From UBA6170 sp034429975 (GTDB lineage Bacteria > Chloroflexota > Anaerolineae > Anaerolineales > Anaerolineaceae): a DNA stretch of 64,000 nt. Of this stretch, positions 35,639 to 44,791 are shown piece after piece (position 1 is the stretch's first letter; the number at the start of each line of letters is the position of its first letter). The stretch is taken from the NCBI GenBank assembly GCA_034429975.1, contig DAOUFM010000151.1, forward strand, positions 41,474-105,473, read 5' to 3'. Below the pieces are notes generated by a model. The model saw only the letters and a program-made list of their open reading frames with translations, was not told where the DNA came from and made no database searches. The position numbers and the translations under genes are program-made.

Positions 35639-36679
35639 ATGAAACCGATTCGTGTCCTTCAGTGGGGCTTGGGAGCGATGGGGAGTGGTATGGCTCGCCT
35701 GATGCTCGAGAAACAAGGCCTTGAAATTGTTGCTGCGGTTGATGGCAGACCAGACTATACAGGCAAAGATTTAGGCGATGTCCTGGGCGTCGACCAAAAA
35801 TTGGGTGTACTGGTTACTGATCAACCGGAAAAAGTTCTCAATAAAGACCTGGTAGATATCGTTATTCTGGCGACCACTTCCTGGACAAAAGAACAAATAC
35901 CCGATCTAACCAGGATTATTGAAGCAGGTATTAATTGCATTTCCATTGCCGAGGAAATGTCTGATCCTGAAGCTCAAAACCCGGACCTCAGTCAGCAATT
36001 AGATGAATTAGCGAAAAAACATGGGGTGTCTGTACTTGGGACCGGAGTAAACCCAGGGTTTGTCCTGGATCTGCTGGTGGTAGTTCTTACGGGCGGAAAT
36101 CATCGCGTCGAACGAATTGAAGCCTCCCGTGTGAATGATCTCAGTCCTTATGGGCCAACAGTTATGAAAACACAAGGCGTAGGAACAACCCCGGAAGAAT
36201 TTCGTGCTGGAGTGAAAGATGGTTCGATCGTTGGCCATGTTGGTTTTCCTGAATCTATTCATCTGATCAGCGCCGCCTTAGGGCTGGGGGTGGATCGAAT
36301 TGAAGAAAGCCGTGAACCCATTATCAGCACGGTGTATCGTGAAACCCCGCATGTCAAAGTTCAACCGGGTATGGTGGCTGGCTGCGCTCATATAGGAATA
36401 GGATATCGGGGTGACCAGGAAGTAATTAAGCTGGTACATCCGCAGCAAATTCACCCGCATTTAGAGAACCAGGAGACGGGCGATTACATCAATATTTACG
36501 GTAAGCCGGAAATCCATATGGCGATTAAGCCTGAAATAGCCGGCGGAATTGCTACGATGGGGATTGCCGTGAACATGATCCCGCATGTAGTGGCAGCTAC
36601 ACCCGGATTGAAGCGGATGATTGATCTGCCCGTACCAGCAGCCTTGATGGGTGAAAGCGCCTATCATCGCCGGGTTTAG
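35639..36679 (+). CDS. ord: 2,4-diaminopentanoate dehydrogenase
   Basis: 346 residues. It oxidatively deaminates (2R,4S)-2,4-diaminopentanoate to 2-amino-4-ketopentanoate and ammonia with NAD(P)+. The N-terminal Rossmann motif is VLQWGLGAMGSGMARLM, with VAAVDGRPDYTGKDLGDVLG following, as in dihydrodipicolinate-reductase-like dehydrogenases of this family. Assignment rests on the length (clostridial enzymes about 340) and on the block it heads: ortA, ortB, oraS, oraE, a mutL-like gene and orr follow in order. Shine-Dalgarno AAGGAG supports the ATG. Confidence 0.93.
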   Translation: MKPIRVLQWGLGAMGSGMARLMLEKQGLEIVAAVDGRPDYTGKDLGDVLGVDQKLGVLVTDQPEKVLNKDLVDIVILATTSWTKEQIPDLTRIIEAGINCISIAEEMSDPEAQNPDLSQQLDELAKKHGVSVLGTGVNPGFVLDLLVVVLTGGNHRVERIEASRVNDLSPYGPTVMKTQGVGTTPEEFRAGVKDGSIVGHVGFPESIHLISAALGLGVDRIEESREPIISTVYRETPHVKVQPGMVAGCAHIGIGYRGDQEVIKLVHPQQIHPHLENQETGDYINIYGKPEIHMAIKPEIAGGIATMGIAVNMIPHVVAATPGLKRMIDLPVPAALMGESAYHRRV

Positions 36680-36772
36680 AAAAAGGAAAAAATCAATGAA
36701 TAAATGCACAGGAATTATTTAAATCTTAATAACCCTGTGCTCTCTTATTTTAAGGATTATGAAGGGAACAAT

Positions 36773-37057
36773 ATGGAAAAAATAGCAAAAGGAAGTTGGG
36801 TTGAGATTGAACAAATTGTCCTTAACCCCGAAGAAAGAGCTCCATCTTTGCCAGAGGATACCAGAAAAGTGCCCTATGTATTACACGTATCAGGATTTCT
36901 TTTGGAAGATGCTGAACTCGGACAAGAAGTGAGTATCAAAACAGTGATTGGCAGAGAACTTGTGGGATTATTAATTACAAATAATCCAAGTTACACCCAT
37001 AGTTTCGGAAAAACAGTTCCAGAATTATTGACCATTGGCTTGCCGGAGGATAAATGA
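36773..37057 (+). CDS. ortA: 2-amino-4-ketopentanoate thiolase, alpha subunit
   Basis: 94 residues from ATG 36773, which has GAAGGGA in front; a frame reaching back to 36704 adds a leader not expected for this subunit (about 100 residues). Characteristic sequence is KGSWVEIEQIVLNPEERAP, then LPEDTRKVPYVLHVSGFL. With OrtB it cleaves 2-amino-4-ketopentanoate with CoA to acetyl-CoA and D-alanine. The small subunit has a beta-rich fold without known catalytic residues. Its TGA overlaps the ortB ATG by four bases (ATGA), giving coupled 1:1 synthesis. Confidence 0.93.
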   Translation: MEKIAKGSWVEIEQIVLNPEERAPSLPEDTRKVPYVLHVSGFLLEDAELGQEVSIKTVIGRELVGLLITNNPSYTHSFGKTVPELLTIGLPEDK

Positions 37058-38466
37058 GTACTAAAGATACCTCTTACTCAGCTATAATGGCTCGGAAAAA
37101 TGAAATCATGAAAGCTTCATTGGGCATTGATTTCAATGAATACATCACCAGTCCCATCACTTTTGATTATGAAAAGTTAATGGCTGAAACTGGCTACCAA
37201 ATTCAAGATATTGCCCGAATTCAAGCTGAAACAAAGGTGGGGGAGACACCATTATTTGAACTTCGGCGCCTGACTGAAGAAGTGCGAAAAATCTCCGATC
37301 CAGGTAAAGGGGCTATGATTATGGTAAAGGATGAAGCGGCGAATGCTTCTGGAAGTTTCAAGGCAAGAAGAGCTTCTATTAGCGCTTATGAAGCTGCCCA
37401 AAAAGGTTACCAGGGTATGATAGCAGCTTCCAGCGGAAATTATGGTGCGGCGGTTGCATCACAGGCAGCTCAACGCGGATTAAAATGCATTATTCTGCAA
37501 GAAGTATTTGATAGTCGGGGAGTAGGTCAGCCCGAGATCATTGAAAAAGGGCGCGCCTGTGAAGCTTATGGCGCTGAAACTCTGAAATTGAGTGTTGGCC
37601 CAGAACTGTTTTATATGTTATTACGCACCCTGGAAGAAACCGGTTATTTCAATGCCAGTCTATATACACCATTTGGAATTCGGGGAGTGGAAACCTTGGG
37701 CTGGGAAATCGCCCAACAGGTTCAAACGAGGTATCAGAAAGCTCCAGATGCGGTGGTTATCACGCATGCTGGTGGTGGAAACCTAACTGGAACCGCCCGC
37801 GGCTTGCTGGCAGCCGGCTGCGTAGACACTCGTATAGTCGCCTGTTCTGTAGATTTAGGCGGCCTGCACATGGCATCGGATGTGGATTTCAATAAAAAAT
37901 CCTTTACCACTGGCCACACTGGGTTTGGAGTACCCTTCGCCACCTGGCCGGATCGGGTGGATGTTCCTCGCAATGCGGCACGAAGCCTGCGTTATATGGA
38001 CGAATACCAACTGGTTACCCAGGGTGAAGTTTTTTATGTGACTGAATTATTGACAAAGATTGAAGGTTTGGAACGTGGCCCTGCTGGAAATATCAGTCTA
38101 ACAGCCGCAATTACTCTGGCCAGACAAATGGATCGTGATCAGATTGTGGTTGTTCAGGAAACAGAATATACTGGTGCAGGGAAACATCATAATAGCCAGC
38201 TTGCTTTTGCCCGAGAAAATGGAATTGAGGTAAGGCGTGGAAACCCGACTGAAAATGTTCCCGGTAAATCGATTGTAATTCCTGAAAGACTTGCTCAGGT
38301 ATGGGGAAAAGTTCAGGAAATGGATAAATTGCGACTCTCTTATCTGAAAAATGCAGCCCACCATTTGCCAATTTCGGAGTGGTTGGAAAGTGATTATGAG
38401 TTTTTGGCTGCTGACATAAAAAAAGATAAGAATTGGGTCAAACAACAAGCAAATTTATTGAATTAA
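37054..38466 (+). CDS. ortB: 2-amino-4-ketopentanoate thiolase, beta subunit (PLP-dependent)
   Basis: 470 residues of the threonine-synthase-like fold-type II PLP family. The PLP lysine is Lys103 in ASGSFKARRAS. The phosphate-binding and substrate loops AASSGNYGAAVA and THAGGGNLTGTARG follow. This subunit carries the chemistry of thiolytic cleavage to acetyl-CoA and D-alanine, unusual because it uses PLP rather than the Cys chemistry of ordinary thiolases. The start overlaps ortA by four bases and oraS follows 24 bases after the stop. Confidence 0.94.
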   Translation: MSTKDTSYSAIMARKNEIMKASLGIDFNEYITSPITFDYEKLMAETGYQIQDIARIQAETKVGETPLFELRRLTEEVRKISDPGKGAMIMVKDEAANASGSFKARRASISAYEAAQKGYQGMIAASSGNYGAAVASQAAQRGLKCIILQEVFDSRGVGQPEIIEKGRACEAYGAETLKLSVGPELFYMLLRTLEETGYFNASLYTPFGIRGVETLGWEIAQQVQTRYQKAPDAVVITHAGGGNLTGTARGLLAAGCVDTRIVACSVDLGGLHMASDVDFNKKSFTTGHTGFGVPFATWPDRVDVPRNAARSLRYMDEYQLVTQGEVFYVTELLTKIEGLERGPAGNISLTAAITLARQMDRDQIVVVQETEYTGAGKHHNSQLAFARENGIEVRRGNPTENVPGKSIVIPERLAQVWGKVQEMDKLRLSYLKNAAHHLPISEWLESDYEFLAADIKKDKNWVKQQANLLN

Positions 38467-38490
38467 GAATTTTTGGTTTTTGGAGGAAAA

Positions 38491-38841
38491 ATGACAGAAG
38501 ATCGGATTGCTCGCTTTCAAGAACGTCAGATTGAACTAAAGAAAATGAGTGATGAAGAATTAAAAAACCGTTTTTGGGATTTATGCAATCAAATGGTAGA
38601 ACCGATTGTGACCTTAGCAAAAACGCATACATCCCCCTCGATTGAACGCTCGGTTTTATTAAGGATGGGAATTGATAGCATTACAGCTCACGGTGTCGTA
38701 GATCGGATTTATGAGGCCGGGCTTTTAGGAAAAGGCGCCGGGCATGTTGTCCTGAAACTCTCACAAAAGACAGGTAAAAATCTGCGTGAAACTGCAGCAG
38801 CGATTCTTGAAAATAAAGAAATTCTGCAAGGTTTGTTTTAA
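38491..38841 (+). CDS. oraS: D-ornithine 4,5-aminomutase, S subunit
   Basis: 116 residues from ATG 38491, preceded by GGAGG; an in-frame TTG at 38473 would include that site. Helical sequence (EDRIARFQERQIELKKMSDEELKNRFW, then the SPSIERSVLLRMG segment) matches the small subunit of the clostridial enzyme (about 120 residues). It stabilises the OraE dimer. It lies directly before oraE, separated by 17 bases with GGGAGG. Confidence 0.93.
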   Translation: MTEDRIARFQERQIELKKMSDEELKNRFWDLCNQMVEPIVTLAKTHTSPSIERSVLLRMGIDSITAHGVVDRIYEAGLLGKGAGHVVLKLSQKTGKNLRETAAAILENKEILQGLF

Positions 38842-38858
38842 AGAGGGAGGATGAAACA

Positions 38859-41069
38859 ATGACTACTAAAAATAAACTTGATCCGAACAAAAAAATAGAC
38901 ATTGAAGAATTACTGGAAGGGTTAGAAAACTATCATCCCCCACGCAAAGGATGGACCTGGCGCAATGTGCCGGAAGAAGGGGTGGATATGGGACCCTTTC
39001 ATTATTATGATATGTCTACACCTTTAAAAAATAGCCTTGGATTACCAGCTTCAAAATATTTTGATCATATTGATCCCCAGCCAAGCTGTGTGGTCACAAC
39101 GGAAATTGCCTCCGGGAGGTTTGAAGACGATATCCGCCGGATGAGAATGGCTGCCTGGCATGGTGCAGACCACCTGATGGTTATTCGTACCACCGGTCAG
39201 AGCCATATTGATGGATTGTTGGAAGGAACTCCGGAAGGAATTGGTGGAGTACCGATTACCCGTAAGCAAATTCGCGCCAGCCGAAAAGCCTGTGACATGA
39301 TTGAAGAGGAAGTTGGGCGGCCGATCAATTTTCATAGTTATGTATCTGGTGTGGCTGGGCCAGAAGTGGCTGTGTTATTTGCAGAAGAAGGCATCAATGG
39401 GGCTCATCAAGATCCGCAATACAATGTGTTATATCGCAATGTAAATATGTATCGCTCTTTTGTAGATGCGGCGGAGGCAAAATTATTAATGAATGATGCC
39501 GGCATTTTTCAAATTGATGGTGCTCACAATGCAAACGCTACCGCAAAAGCTGGCTGGTTGGTGATGCCGGAGTTGGTTGTTCAACATGGCATTAACTGTG
39601 CATTTTCAGTTGCTGTGGGAATGGATAAAGACCTGATCGGTTTATCCACTGTGCCACCGAATGCACCTCCAGCTCCAAAGCTCTGGTATGATTTACCATA
39701 CGCTGTAGCCCTGCGTGATTTTTTCTCTGATTATAAAATGCGTGCCCAACAAAATACGCGTTATATCGAGGCGGATGTAGAAGAAGCAATCCGTACGCAC
39801 ACCATCGATACACTCATTTCGATGTTAACCAGTGCGGATATCCAAAGTACTATCACGCCTGATGAAGGCCGAAATGTACCATGGCACTATAACAATATCC
39901 GTGGGGTGCAGACAGTCAAGCAAACCTGGGCAGCTCTGGATGGCATTAAGCAGTTGGTTTCCATTAACCATGAAGGCCCCCTGGGAGAAATGGTGCGTGA
40001 TATTAAAGAAAGAGCTGTTGCTTTCCTGGAAGAAGTAATCGAAACAGGGGGTTATTTCCAGGCGGTTGAAAATGGATTCTTTGTTGATTCAGCCAAATAC
40101 CCGGAAAGAAATGGGGATGGAATTGCACGCAGTGGGGCAGGAGGTGTAGCGGCCGATTCAATTGTTGAACGCGATGCGGATTACATGGCACCGGTTTGCA
40201 GCCATTTTGGTGATAATTATCTGCCGGTTGGCACAGAAAAAGCTTGTGATCTGATTGATGGTTGCACTTTATGTAAACCGGAAAAGATTGTCTATATCGA
40301 TGAATTAGACCCCGAAGATAATTGTAATAAACGCCTTGAAAAAACCCTCCCTTACCGAAAAGGCAACCTGGTAAAACCGGAAACAGAATGGGCTGGGGAC
40401 GGCATGATCCTAACGCAATTCTTTGTCCCCTTGCCGGAAGAAATAGCTGCTGTATATGGCGTAGAGATGGCTAAAAAAATGGGGCTTGTTGATCCGCAGG
40501 TTATCAATGTGATGCCAATGCACCCAGCAGAAGGCTGCTTCCTGGAAGTGAAAGGACGGGTTAATTTCGATATCGACGTAACCACATTGAAAATCCCTGA
40601 AAAAGATGTAATCTTACCGGAGGATGAATTGCGAGCAGCGGTTAAAGGGATTGGGCTTAAGGTCGTCGCTGGTACTGTTGGTGAAGATGAACACAGCGTT
40701 GGTTTACGAGAAATTCTGGATATTAAACATGGTGGCATCGAGAAATATGGGGTTAAATATCACTACCTGGGTACATCTGTTCCGATCCAAAAGTTAGTGG
40801 ATGCTGCGATTGAAACCGGCGCCCATGCGATCTTGATTTCGACAATTATCAGCCATAATGATGTGCATCGTCTACAGATGAAAAAACTGGCAGAAGTTTG
40901 TAAAGAAAAAGGGATCCGGGATGAGATTGTTTTAATTGCTGGCGGGACACAGGTCAATCGTGAGATGGCTTTAGAGACAGGTTTAGATGCCACCTTCGGC
41001 CGTGGCACAAAAGGAATTGATGTTGTTAACGCAATGGTTAAAGTATTAAAGAAGCGCGGTAAGATTTAA
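38859..41069 (+). CDS. oraE: D-ornithine 4,5-aminomutase, E subunit (adenosylcobalamin and PLP dependent)
   Basis: 736 residues, matching the known large subunit. It moves the 5-amino group of D-ornithine to C4, giving 2,4-diaminopentanoate. The N-terminal 580 residues form the TIM-barrel part. The C-terminal Rossmann domain has the B12 motif D-x-H-x-x-G at DEHSVG, with the cobalt-binding histidine at His612, and the PLP lysine at Lys623 (ILDIKHGG). This 11-residue spacing equals that of the biochemically studied clostridial His618/Lys629 pair. The late GG (VLIAGGTQVN) of the B12 fold is present. All cofactor-binding residues visible are intact. Confidence 0.96.
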   Translation: MTTKNKLDPNKKIDIEELLEGLENYHPPRKGWTWRNVPEEGVDMGPFHYYDMSTPLKNSLGLPASKYFDHIDPQPSCVVTTEIASGRFEDDIRRMRMAAWHGADHLMVIRTTGQSHIDGLLEGTPEGIGGVPITRKQIRASRKACDMIEEEVGRPINFHSYVSGVAGPEVAVLFAEEGINGAHQDPQYNVLYRNVNMYRSFVDAAEAKLLMNDAGIFQIDGAHNANATAKAGWLVMPELVVQHGINCAFSVAVGMDKDLIGLSTVPPNAPPAPKLWYDLPYAVALRDFFSDYKMRAQQNTRYIEADVEEAIRTHTIDTLISMLTSADIQSTITPDEGRNVPWHYNNIRGVQTVKQTWAALDGIKQLVSINHEGPLGEMVRDIKERAVAFLEEVIETGGYFQAVENGFFVDSAKYPERNGDGIARSGAGGVAADSIVERDADYMAPVCSHFGDNYLPVGTEKACDLIDGCTLCKPEKIVYIDELDPEDNCNKRLEKTLPYRKGNLVKPETEWAGDGMILTQFFVPLPEEIAAVYGVEMAKKMGLVDPQVINVMPMHPAEGCFLEVKGRVNFDIDVTTLKIPEKDVILPEDELRAAVKGIGLKVVAGTVGEDEHSVGLREILDIKHGGIEKYGVKYHYLGTSVPIQKLVDAAIETGAHAILISTIISHNDVHRLQMKKLAEVCKEKGIRDEIVLIAGGTQVNREMALETGLDATFGRGTKGIDVVNAMVKVLKKRGKI

Positions 41070-41083
41070 TCAACGGAGTAAGA

Positions 41084-42421
41084 TTGACTGAAGAAATACC
41101 CATCTTAACCATCGAGGTAGGCTCAACCATCACCAAAGTGAATGGATTCCGAAGGTTACCTGAAGGTGGATTTGATCATATCGCTCAGGGATTCGCCGCT
41201 ACGAGTGTTTCTGAAGGGGATGTTGGGATTGGTGTTGATCAGGCGATTGATGACTTAAAAGCCCATTTCCACGTAGATCTCAATTCTCCAGAAACGTTTG
41301 TGAACAGTTCAGCCGCTGGTGGTTTACGCATGACCGTGCATGGATTAACCTTCTCCATGACCGCCCGTGCAGCCAAAGAAGCTGCTCTTGGCGCTGGAGG
41401 AATTATCAAGCAGGTAACTGCAGGTGAACTAGATCAATATGATCTTGAAGAAATCGAGGAGATTCGCCCAAATATCATTTTGTTGGCTGGGGGCGTTGAT
41501 TATGGAGAAAAAGAGGTCATTCTAAAAAACGCTGAAAAGATTGCCTCTTTACACTTACCAGTACCGGTTCTTTATGCCGGAAATAAAACCTTACAAAAGC
41601 ATATTCAAAGGATTTTTGAACACGCCAAGGTAGAAGTAATGCTGGTTTCAAATGTCTTCCCGGATGTGGATGTTTTGAATATTGAACCGGTGCGGAAAGT
41701 AATTCACGAACTATTCAATCGTCATATTATTCATGCTCCAGGAATGTCGCGTCTGGCAACGTTGACCAAACATGAAGTACTACCCACCCCAGGGGCAGTA
41801 TTAAAAGCTGCCGAATTATTTGCGAAAGAATTGGGTGATTGCCTGGTATTTGATGTGGGTGGCGCGACAACAGATGTGCATAGTGTTACCCATGGTAGCC
41901 TGGAATGGTCGAATAAAATTATTGAACCGGAACCTTATGCCAAACGAACCGTTGAAGGTGATTTGGGGGTTTACGTAAATGCCCGTAATATTCTGGAATT
42001 GGAAAGTCCTCCTGACTGGGATAATAATTTGAAAGAGTTGGAACCAATACCCATAACAGAGAAGCAAAAAGAGCTGACCCATTGGCTGAGTTCCAAAGCG
42101 CTTAATACTGCCGTTAGAAGGCATGCCGGGTTCATCACCGAGTTATATACCCCCTCTGGGAAAAGGCAGATTGTTAAGGGGAAAGATTTATCAGCAGTTA
42201 AGTGGGTGATTGGCACTGGCGGAGCTTTGACATTAGTAAGCGGGGGACAGGATATATTGCGTAGTGTCTGTACAGGCGTTGGAAAGTATTTACTGCCATC
42301 AGCCGACACAAAAATATTATTGGATCGCCAGTACCGCTTCTCCGCTTTGGGGACGCTCGCTCAAACCTATCCGGAAGATGTCAGAATTACTTTTCGCAGA
42401 TGGGTTGAAAGCGGAATTTAA
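41084..42421 (+). CDS. MutL/GlmL-like ASKHA ATPase, probable aminomutase reactivase
   Basis: 445 residues starting at TTG 41084 with GGAG upstream. The ASKHA ATPase motifs are evident: phosphate-1 LTIEVGSTITKVNGF at the N-terminus, the adenosine region CLVFDVGGATTDVHSV in the middle, and VIGTGGALTLVSGG late. It belongs to the MutL/GlmL family that accompanies glutamate mutase and other B12 aminomutases. The position immediately after oraE (14 bases) suggests it repairs or reloads inactivated cobalamin in OraE. Direct evidence for reactivation by this family is limited, so this is inference. Confidence 0.87.
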   Translation: MTEEIPILTIEVGSTITKVNGFRRLPEGGFDHIAQGFAATSVSEGDVGIGVDQAIDDLKAHFHVDLNSPETFVNSSAAGGLRMTVHGLTFSMTARAAKEAALGAGGIIKQVTAGELDQYDLEEIEEIRPNIILLAGGVDYGEKEVILKNAEKIASLHLPVPVLYAGNKTLQKHIQRIFEHAKVEVMLVSNVFPDVDVLNIEPVRKVIHELFNRHIIHAPGMSRLATLTKHEVLPTPGAVLKAAELFAKELGDCLVFDVGGATTDVHSVTHGSLEWSNKIIEPEPYAKRTVEGDLGVYVNARNILELESPPDWDNNLKELEPIPITEKQKELTHWLSSKALNTAVRRHAGFITELYTPSGKRQIVKGKDLSAVKWVIGTGGALTLVSGGQDILRSVCTGVGKYLLPSADTKILLDRQYRFSALGTLAQTYPEDVRITFRRWVESGI

Positions 42422-42454
42422 CAAAAATTTTGAAATTGGAAAAGCAGGAGAAAT

Positions 42455-43537
42455 ATGGAAATTCAAACCCCACGCTTAGAAATTTACCCAAATAAAATTG
42501 AGGATAACGCCAGAAATATCGTAAATCAGGTTCATGATTTTGGTGGGCAACTCGCCTGTGTGACCAAAGTGTCCTGTGCTCATCCGGCGGTGGTAGCAGC
42601 GCTTCAAACAGCCGGAGCAGACATGCTGGCAGATTCTCGTATCCAGAACTTACAGACAATCACGAAATCAGGTAACCGGTTACCTTTGTTACTCCTGCGT
42701 ATACCTTCTCCTAACCAAGCCGCCGAAATTGTTCGAACCGCTGATTACTCTTTAAACTCTTCGGCCTTTACGGTGAGAAAATTATCTGATGCTGCCAGAC
42801 TTTATGGAGTATCTCATAAAGTCATCCTTATGGTAGATGTGGGTGATTTGCGGGAAGGCATCTGGCCGGATCAAGTTAATCAGGTTGTAAAAGATTGCTC
42901 TCAATTACCTAACATTGAGGTGGCTGGTTTAGGGACCAACCTGGCATGCTATGGTGGCGTCATTCCCAGCCAGGAAAATATGCAGATGTTGGTGGATATC
43001 CGGGATGAGTGCCGCCGGGTGACTGGGCTGGAACTGCCGATTCTTTCAGGTGCTAATAGTGCTGGACTACCATTAATGTTCAAGAAAAAAATGCCTAAAG
43101 AAATTAATCATTACCGAATTGGAGAAACAATTCTTTTAGGTCGCAATGTGATTGATCGAAGCCCATGGCCTGGAATGCACCAGGACACGTTTAAATTAAT
43201 TGCAGAGGCGGTTGAGCTTGAGAAAAAACCATCCATACCGATTGGAGAACGAGGTCAGGATGCTTTTGGGGGTTATGTGGATTTTGTGGATCGAGGGATT
43301 CGCAATCGCGCGATCTGTAATATTGGACGTCAGGATGTGGTGGTGGATAACCTCACACCCATTGATCCGGGGATTATTGTCCTGGGTGGTAGCAGCGATC
43401 ATTTAATCCTGGATGTTGAAGAAGCCCAAGAAAAAATTTGTGTGGGTAGTGAGATCGAATTTTATCCTGGATACGGAGCCTTACTGGCTGCCTTTACCTC
43501 TCCTTATGTTCAAAAAAAGGTAGTTAAAGAAAAGTAG
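42455..43537 (+). CDS. orr: Ornithine racemase (PLP-dependent, alanine-racemase N-terminal fold)
   Basis: 360 residues, close to the clostridial ornithine racemase. It turns L-ornithine into D-ornithine, the substrate of OraSE. The PLP lysine is Lys38 in ACVTKVSCAHP, within the TIM-barrel domain of the alanine-racemase N-terminal family (YggS/LhpI-like branches also share it). AGGAG precedes the ATG. The gene completes the pathway in this operon. Broader substrate use, for example lysine, cannot be excluded. Confidence 0.93.
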   Translation: MEIQTPRLEIYPNKIEDNARNIVNQVHDFGGQLACVTKVSCAHPAVVAALQTAGADMLADSRIQNLQTITKSGNRLPLLLLRIPSPNQAAEIVRTADYSLNSSAFTVRKLSDAARLYGVSHKVILMVDVGDLREGIWPDQVNQVVKDCSQLPNIEVAGLGTNLACYGGVIPSQENMQMLVDIRDECRRVTGLELPILSGANSAGLPLMFKKKMPKEINHYRIGETILLGRNVIDRSPWPGMHQDTFKLIAEAVELEKKPSIPIGERGQDAFGGYVDFVDRGIRNRAICNIGRQDVVVDNLTPIDPGIIVLGGSSDHLILDVEEAQEKICVGSEIEFYPGYGALLAAFTSPYVQKKVVKEK

Positions 43538-43595
43538 AATTAACAAAGAATGCTATACTAAAAATATCACCCAATAAAGATCTTCAAGAGGTCTT

Positions 43596-44723
43596 ATGTT
43601 ATATCAAACCATTGCAAAAATTCACCTGGATCATATTCGTTTTAATATTGAAGGTATTCGAAGTAAAATAGGGACCGACCGAAAGATACTGATCGCAGTC
43701 AAAGCGAATGGTTATGGTCATGGAGCAGTTGCTGTTTCCAGGATGGCAGAAAAAATAGGCGTAGACTGGTTAGGGGTGGCTACAGTTCCGGAAGGCATCG
43801 AGTTACGTAAAGCAGGCATTTCATTGCCAATCTTGAAATTTAGCCCGGCATTTCCGGAAGAAATGGCAGCGGCAAGCGCTCACCAATTAACCCTGACAGT
43901 TTGTGAAATACGGAATATCGAGCATTTGGAGAAGATTGCCCGCGAAATGGGGACCAAAGTCAATGTTCATCTAAAAGTTGACACGGGCATGGGGCGGATT
44001 GGGGTATCCATTCAGGAAGCTGCTAATCTCGCAAAATTTATTGAAGAAAATTGCTCACATTTACATTTGGATGGCGTTTTCACCCATCTTCCGGTCAGCG
44101 ATGAAAGCGACCCCGTTTATACTGAACAACAAATCGTCAGGTTTAAAAATGTAGTTGAGCAGATCAATCAAAGTATTGGAAGACGGATTCACCTAACTCA
44201 TTGTTCCAATTCAGGTGGCGTGTTAGGCCATCCCTCAGCCTGGTTAGATATGGTCAGACCCGGGATTATGATTTATGGCTTTTATCCTGGTGAAGAAACA
44301 CCCCAAACCATTCCTTTAAAACCAGGTTTGAGTTTTTTAACCAGAGTATCTTTTTTGAAAAAAGTAAAAGCTGGTACAAAGATCGGCTATGGACTTACCT
44401 GGATAGCCCCGGAGGATACCTGGATTGCCACCATTCCGGCTGGTTATGCGGATGGTTTCAATCGTCTGTTCTCGAATAACGGCAGGGTGTTAATTAAAGG
44501 AAAATCTTACCCGGTTGTGGGACGCATCTGTATGGATCAAAGCATGGTGAACCTGGGCACTGAAACAAATGTTCAGGTCGGCGATGAAGTTGTCCTCATT
44601 GGCAAAAGCGGAGCAGAGGAAATTAGCTGCTATGAATGGGCTAAAAAATTAAAAACAATCACCTATGAGGTGACCTGTCAAATTAATTCCAGGGTGGAGC
44701 GAGTTTATGAACCGTTTGAATAA
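43596..44723 (+). CDS. alr: Alanine racemase
   Basis: 375 residues. The PLP lysine is Lys36 in AVKANGYGHG, and the second-domain catalytic tyrosine is in KIGYGLTW, with the hallmark GYADGFNR and VGRICMDQSMV, so it is a true Alr of standard length. It follows orr by 58 bases with its own AAGAGGT site and is the last gene before a terminator. Alr normally supplies D-Ala for peptidoglycan. Here it may also convert the D-alanine made by OrtAB to L-alanine for transamination; that second role is inferred from position. Confidence 0.93.
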   Translation: MLYQTIAKIHLDHIRFNIEGIRSKIGTDRKILIAVKANGYGHGAVAVSRMAEKIGVDWLGVATVPEGIELRKAGISLPILKFSPAFPEEMAAASAHQLTLTVCEIRNIEHLEKIAREMGTKVNVHLKVDTGMGRIGVSIQEAANLAKFIEENCSHLHLDGVFTHLPVSDESDPVYTEQQIVRFKNVVEQINQSIGRRIHLTHCSNSGGVLGHPSAWLDMVRPGIMIYGFYPGEETPQTIPLKPGLSFLTRVSFLKKVKAGTKIGYGLTWIAPEDTWIATIPAGYADGFNRLFSNNGRVLIKGKSYPVVGRICMDQSMVNLGTETNVQVGDEVVLIGKSGAEEISCYEWAKKLKTITYEVTCQINSRVERVYEPFE

Positions 44724-44741
44724 ATTAAGATAGAAATTGAA

Positions 44742-44775
44742 AAAGCCTTCAGATGGTTTCACGAAGGCTTTATAA
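44742..44775. terminator. Terminator at the end of the ornithine-alr operon
   Basis: AAAGCCTTC (44742-44750) and GAAGGCTTT (44763-44771) form a perfect 9-bp stem with a 12-base loop, with T-rich ends on both strands. It lies 19 bases after alr and serves the convergent lipoprotein gene as well. Confidence 0.9.
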
Positions 44776-44791
44776 ATATCTATGAAAATTC

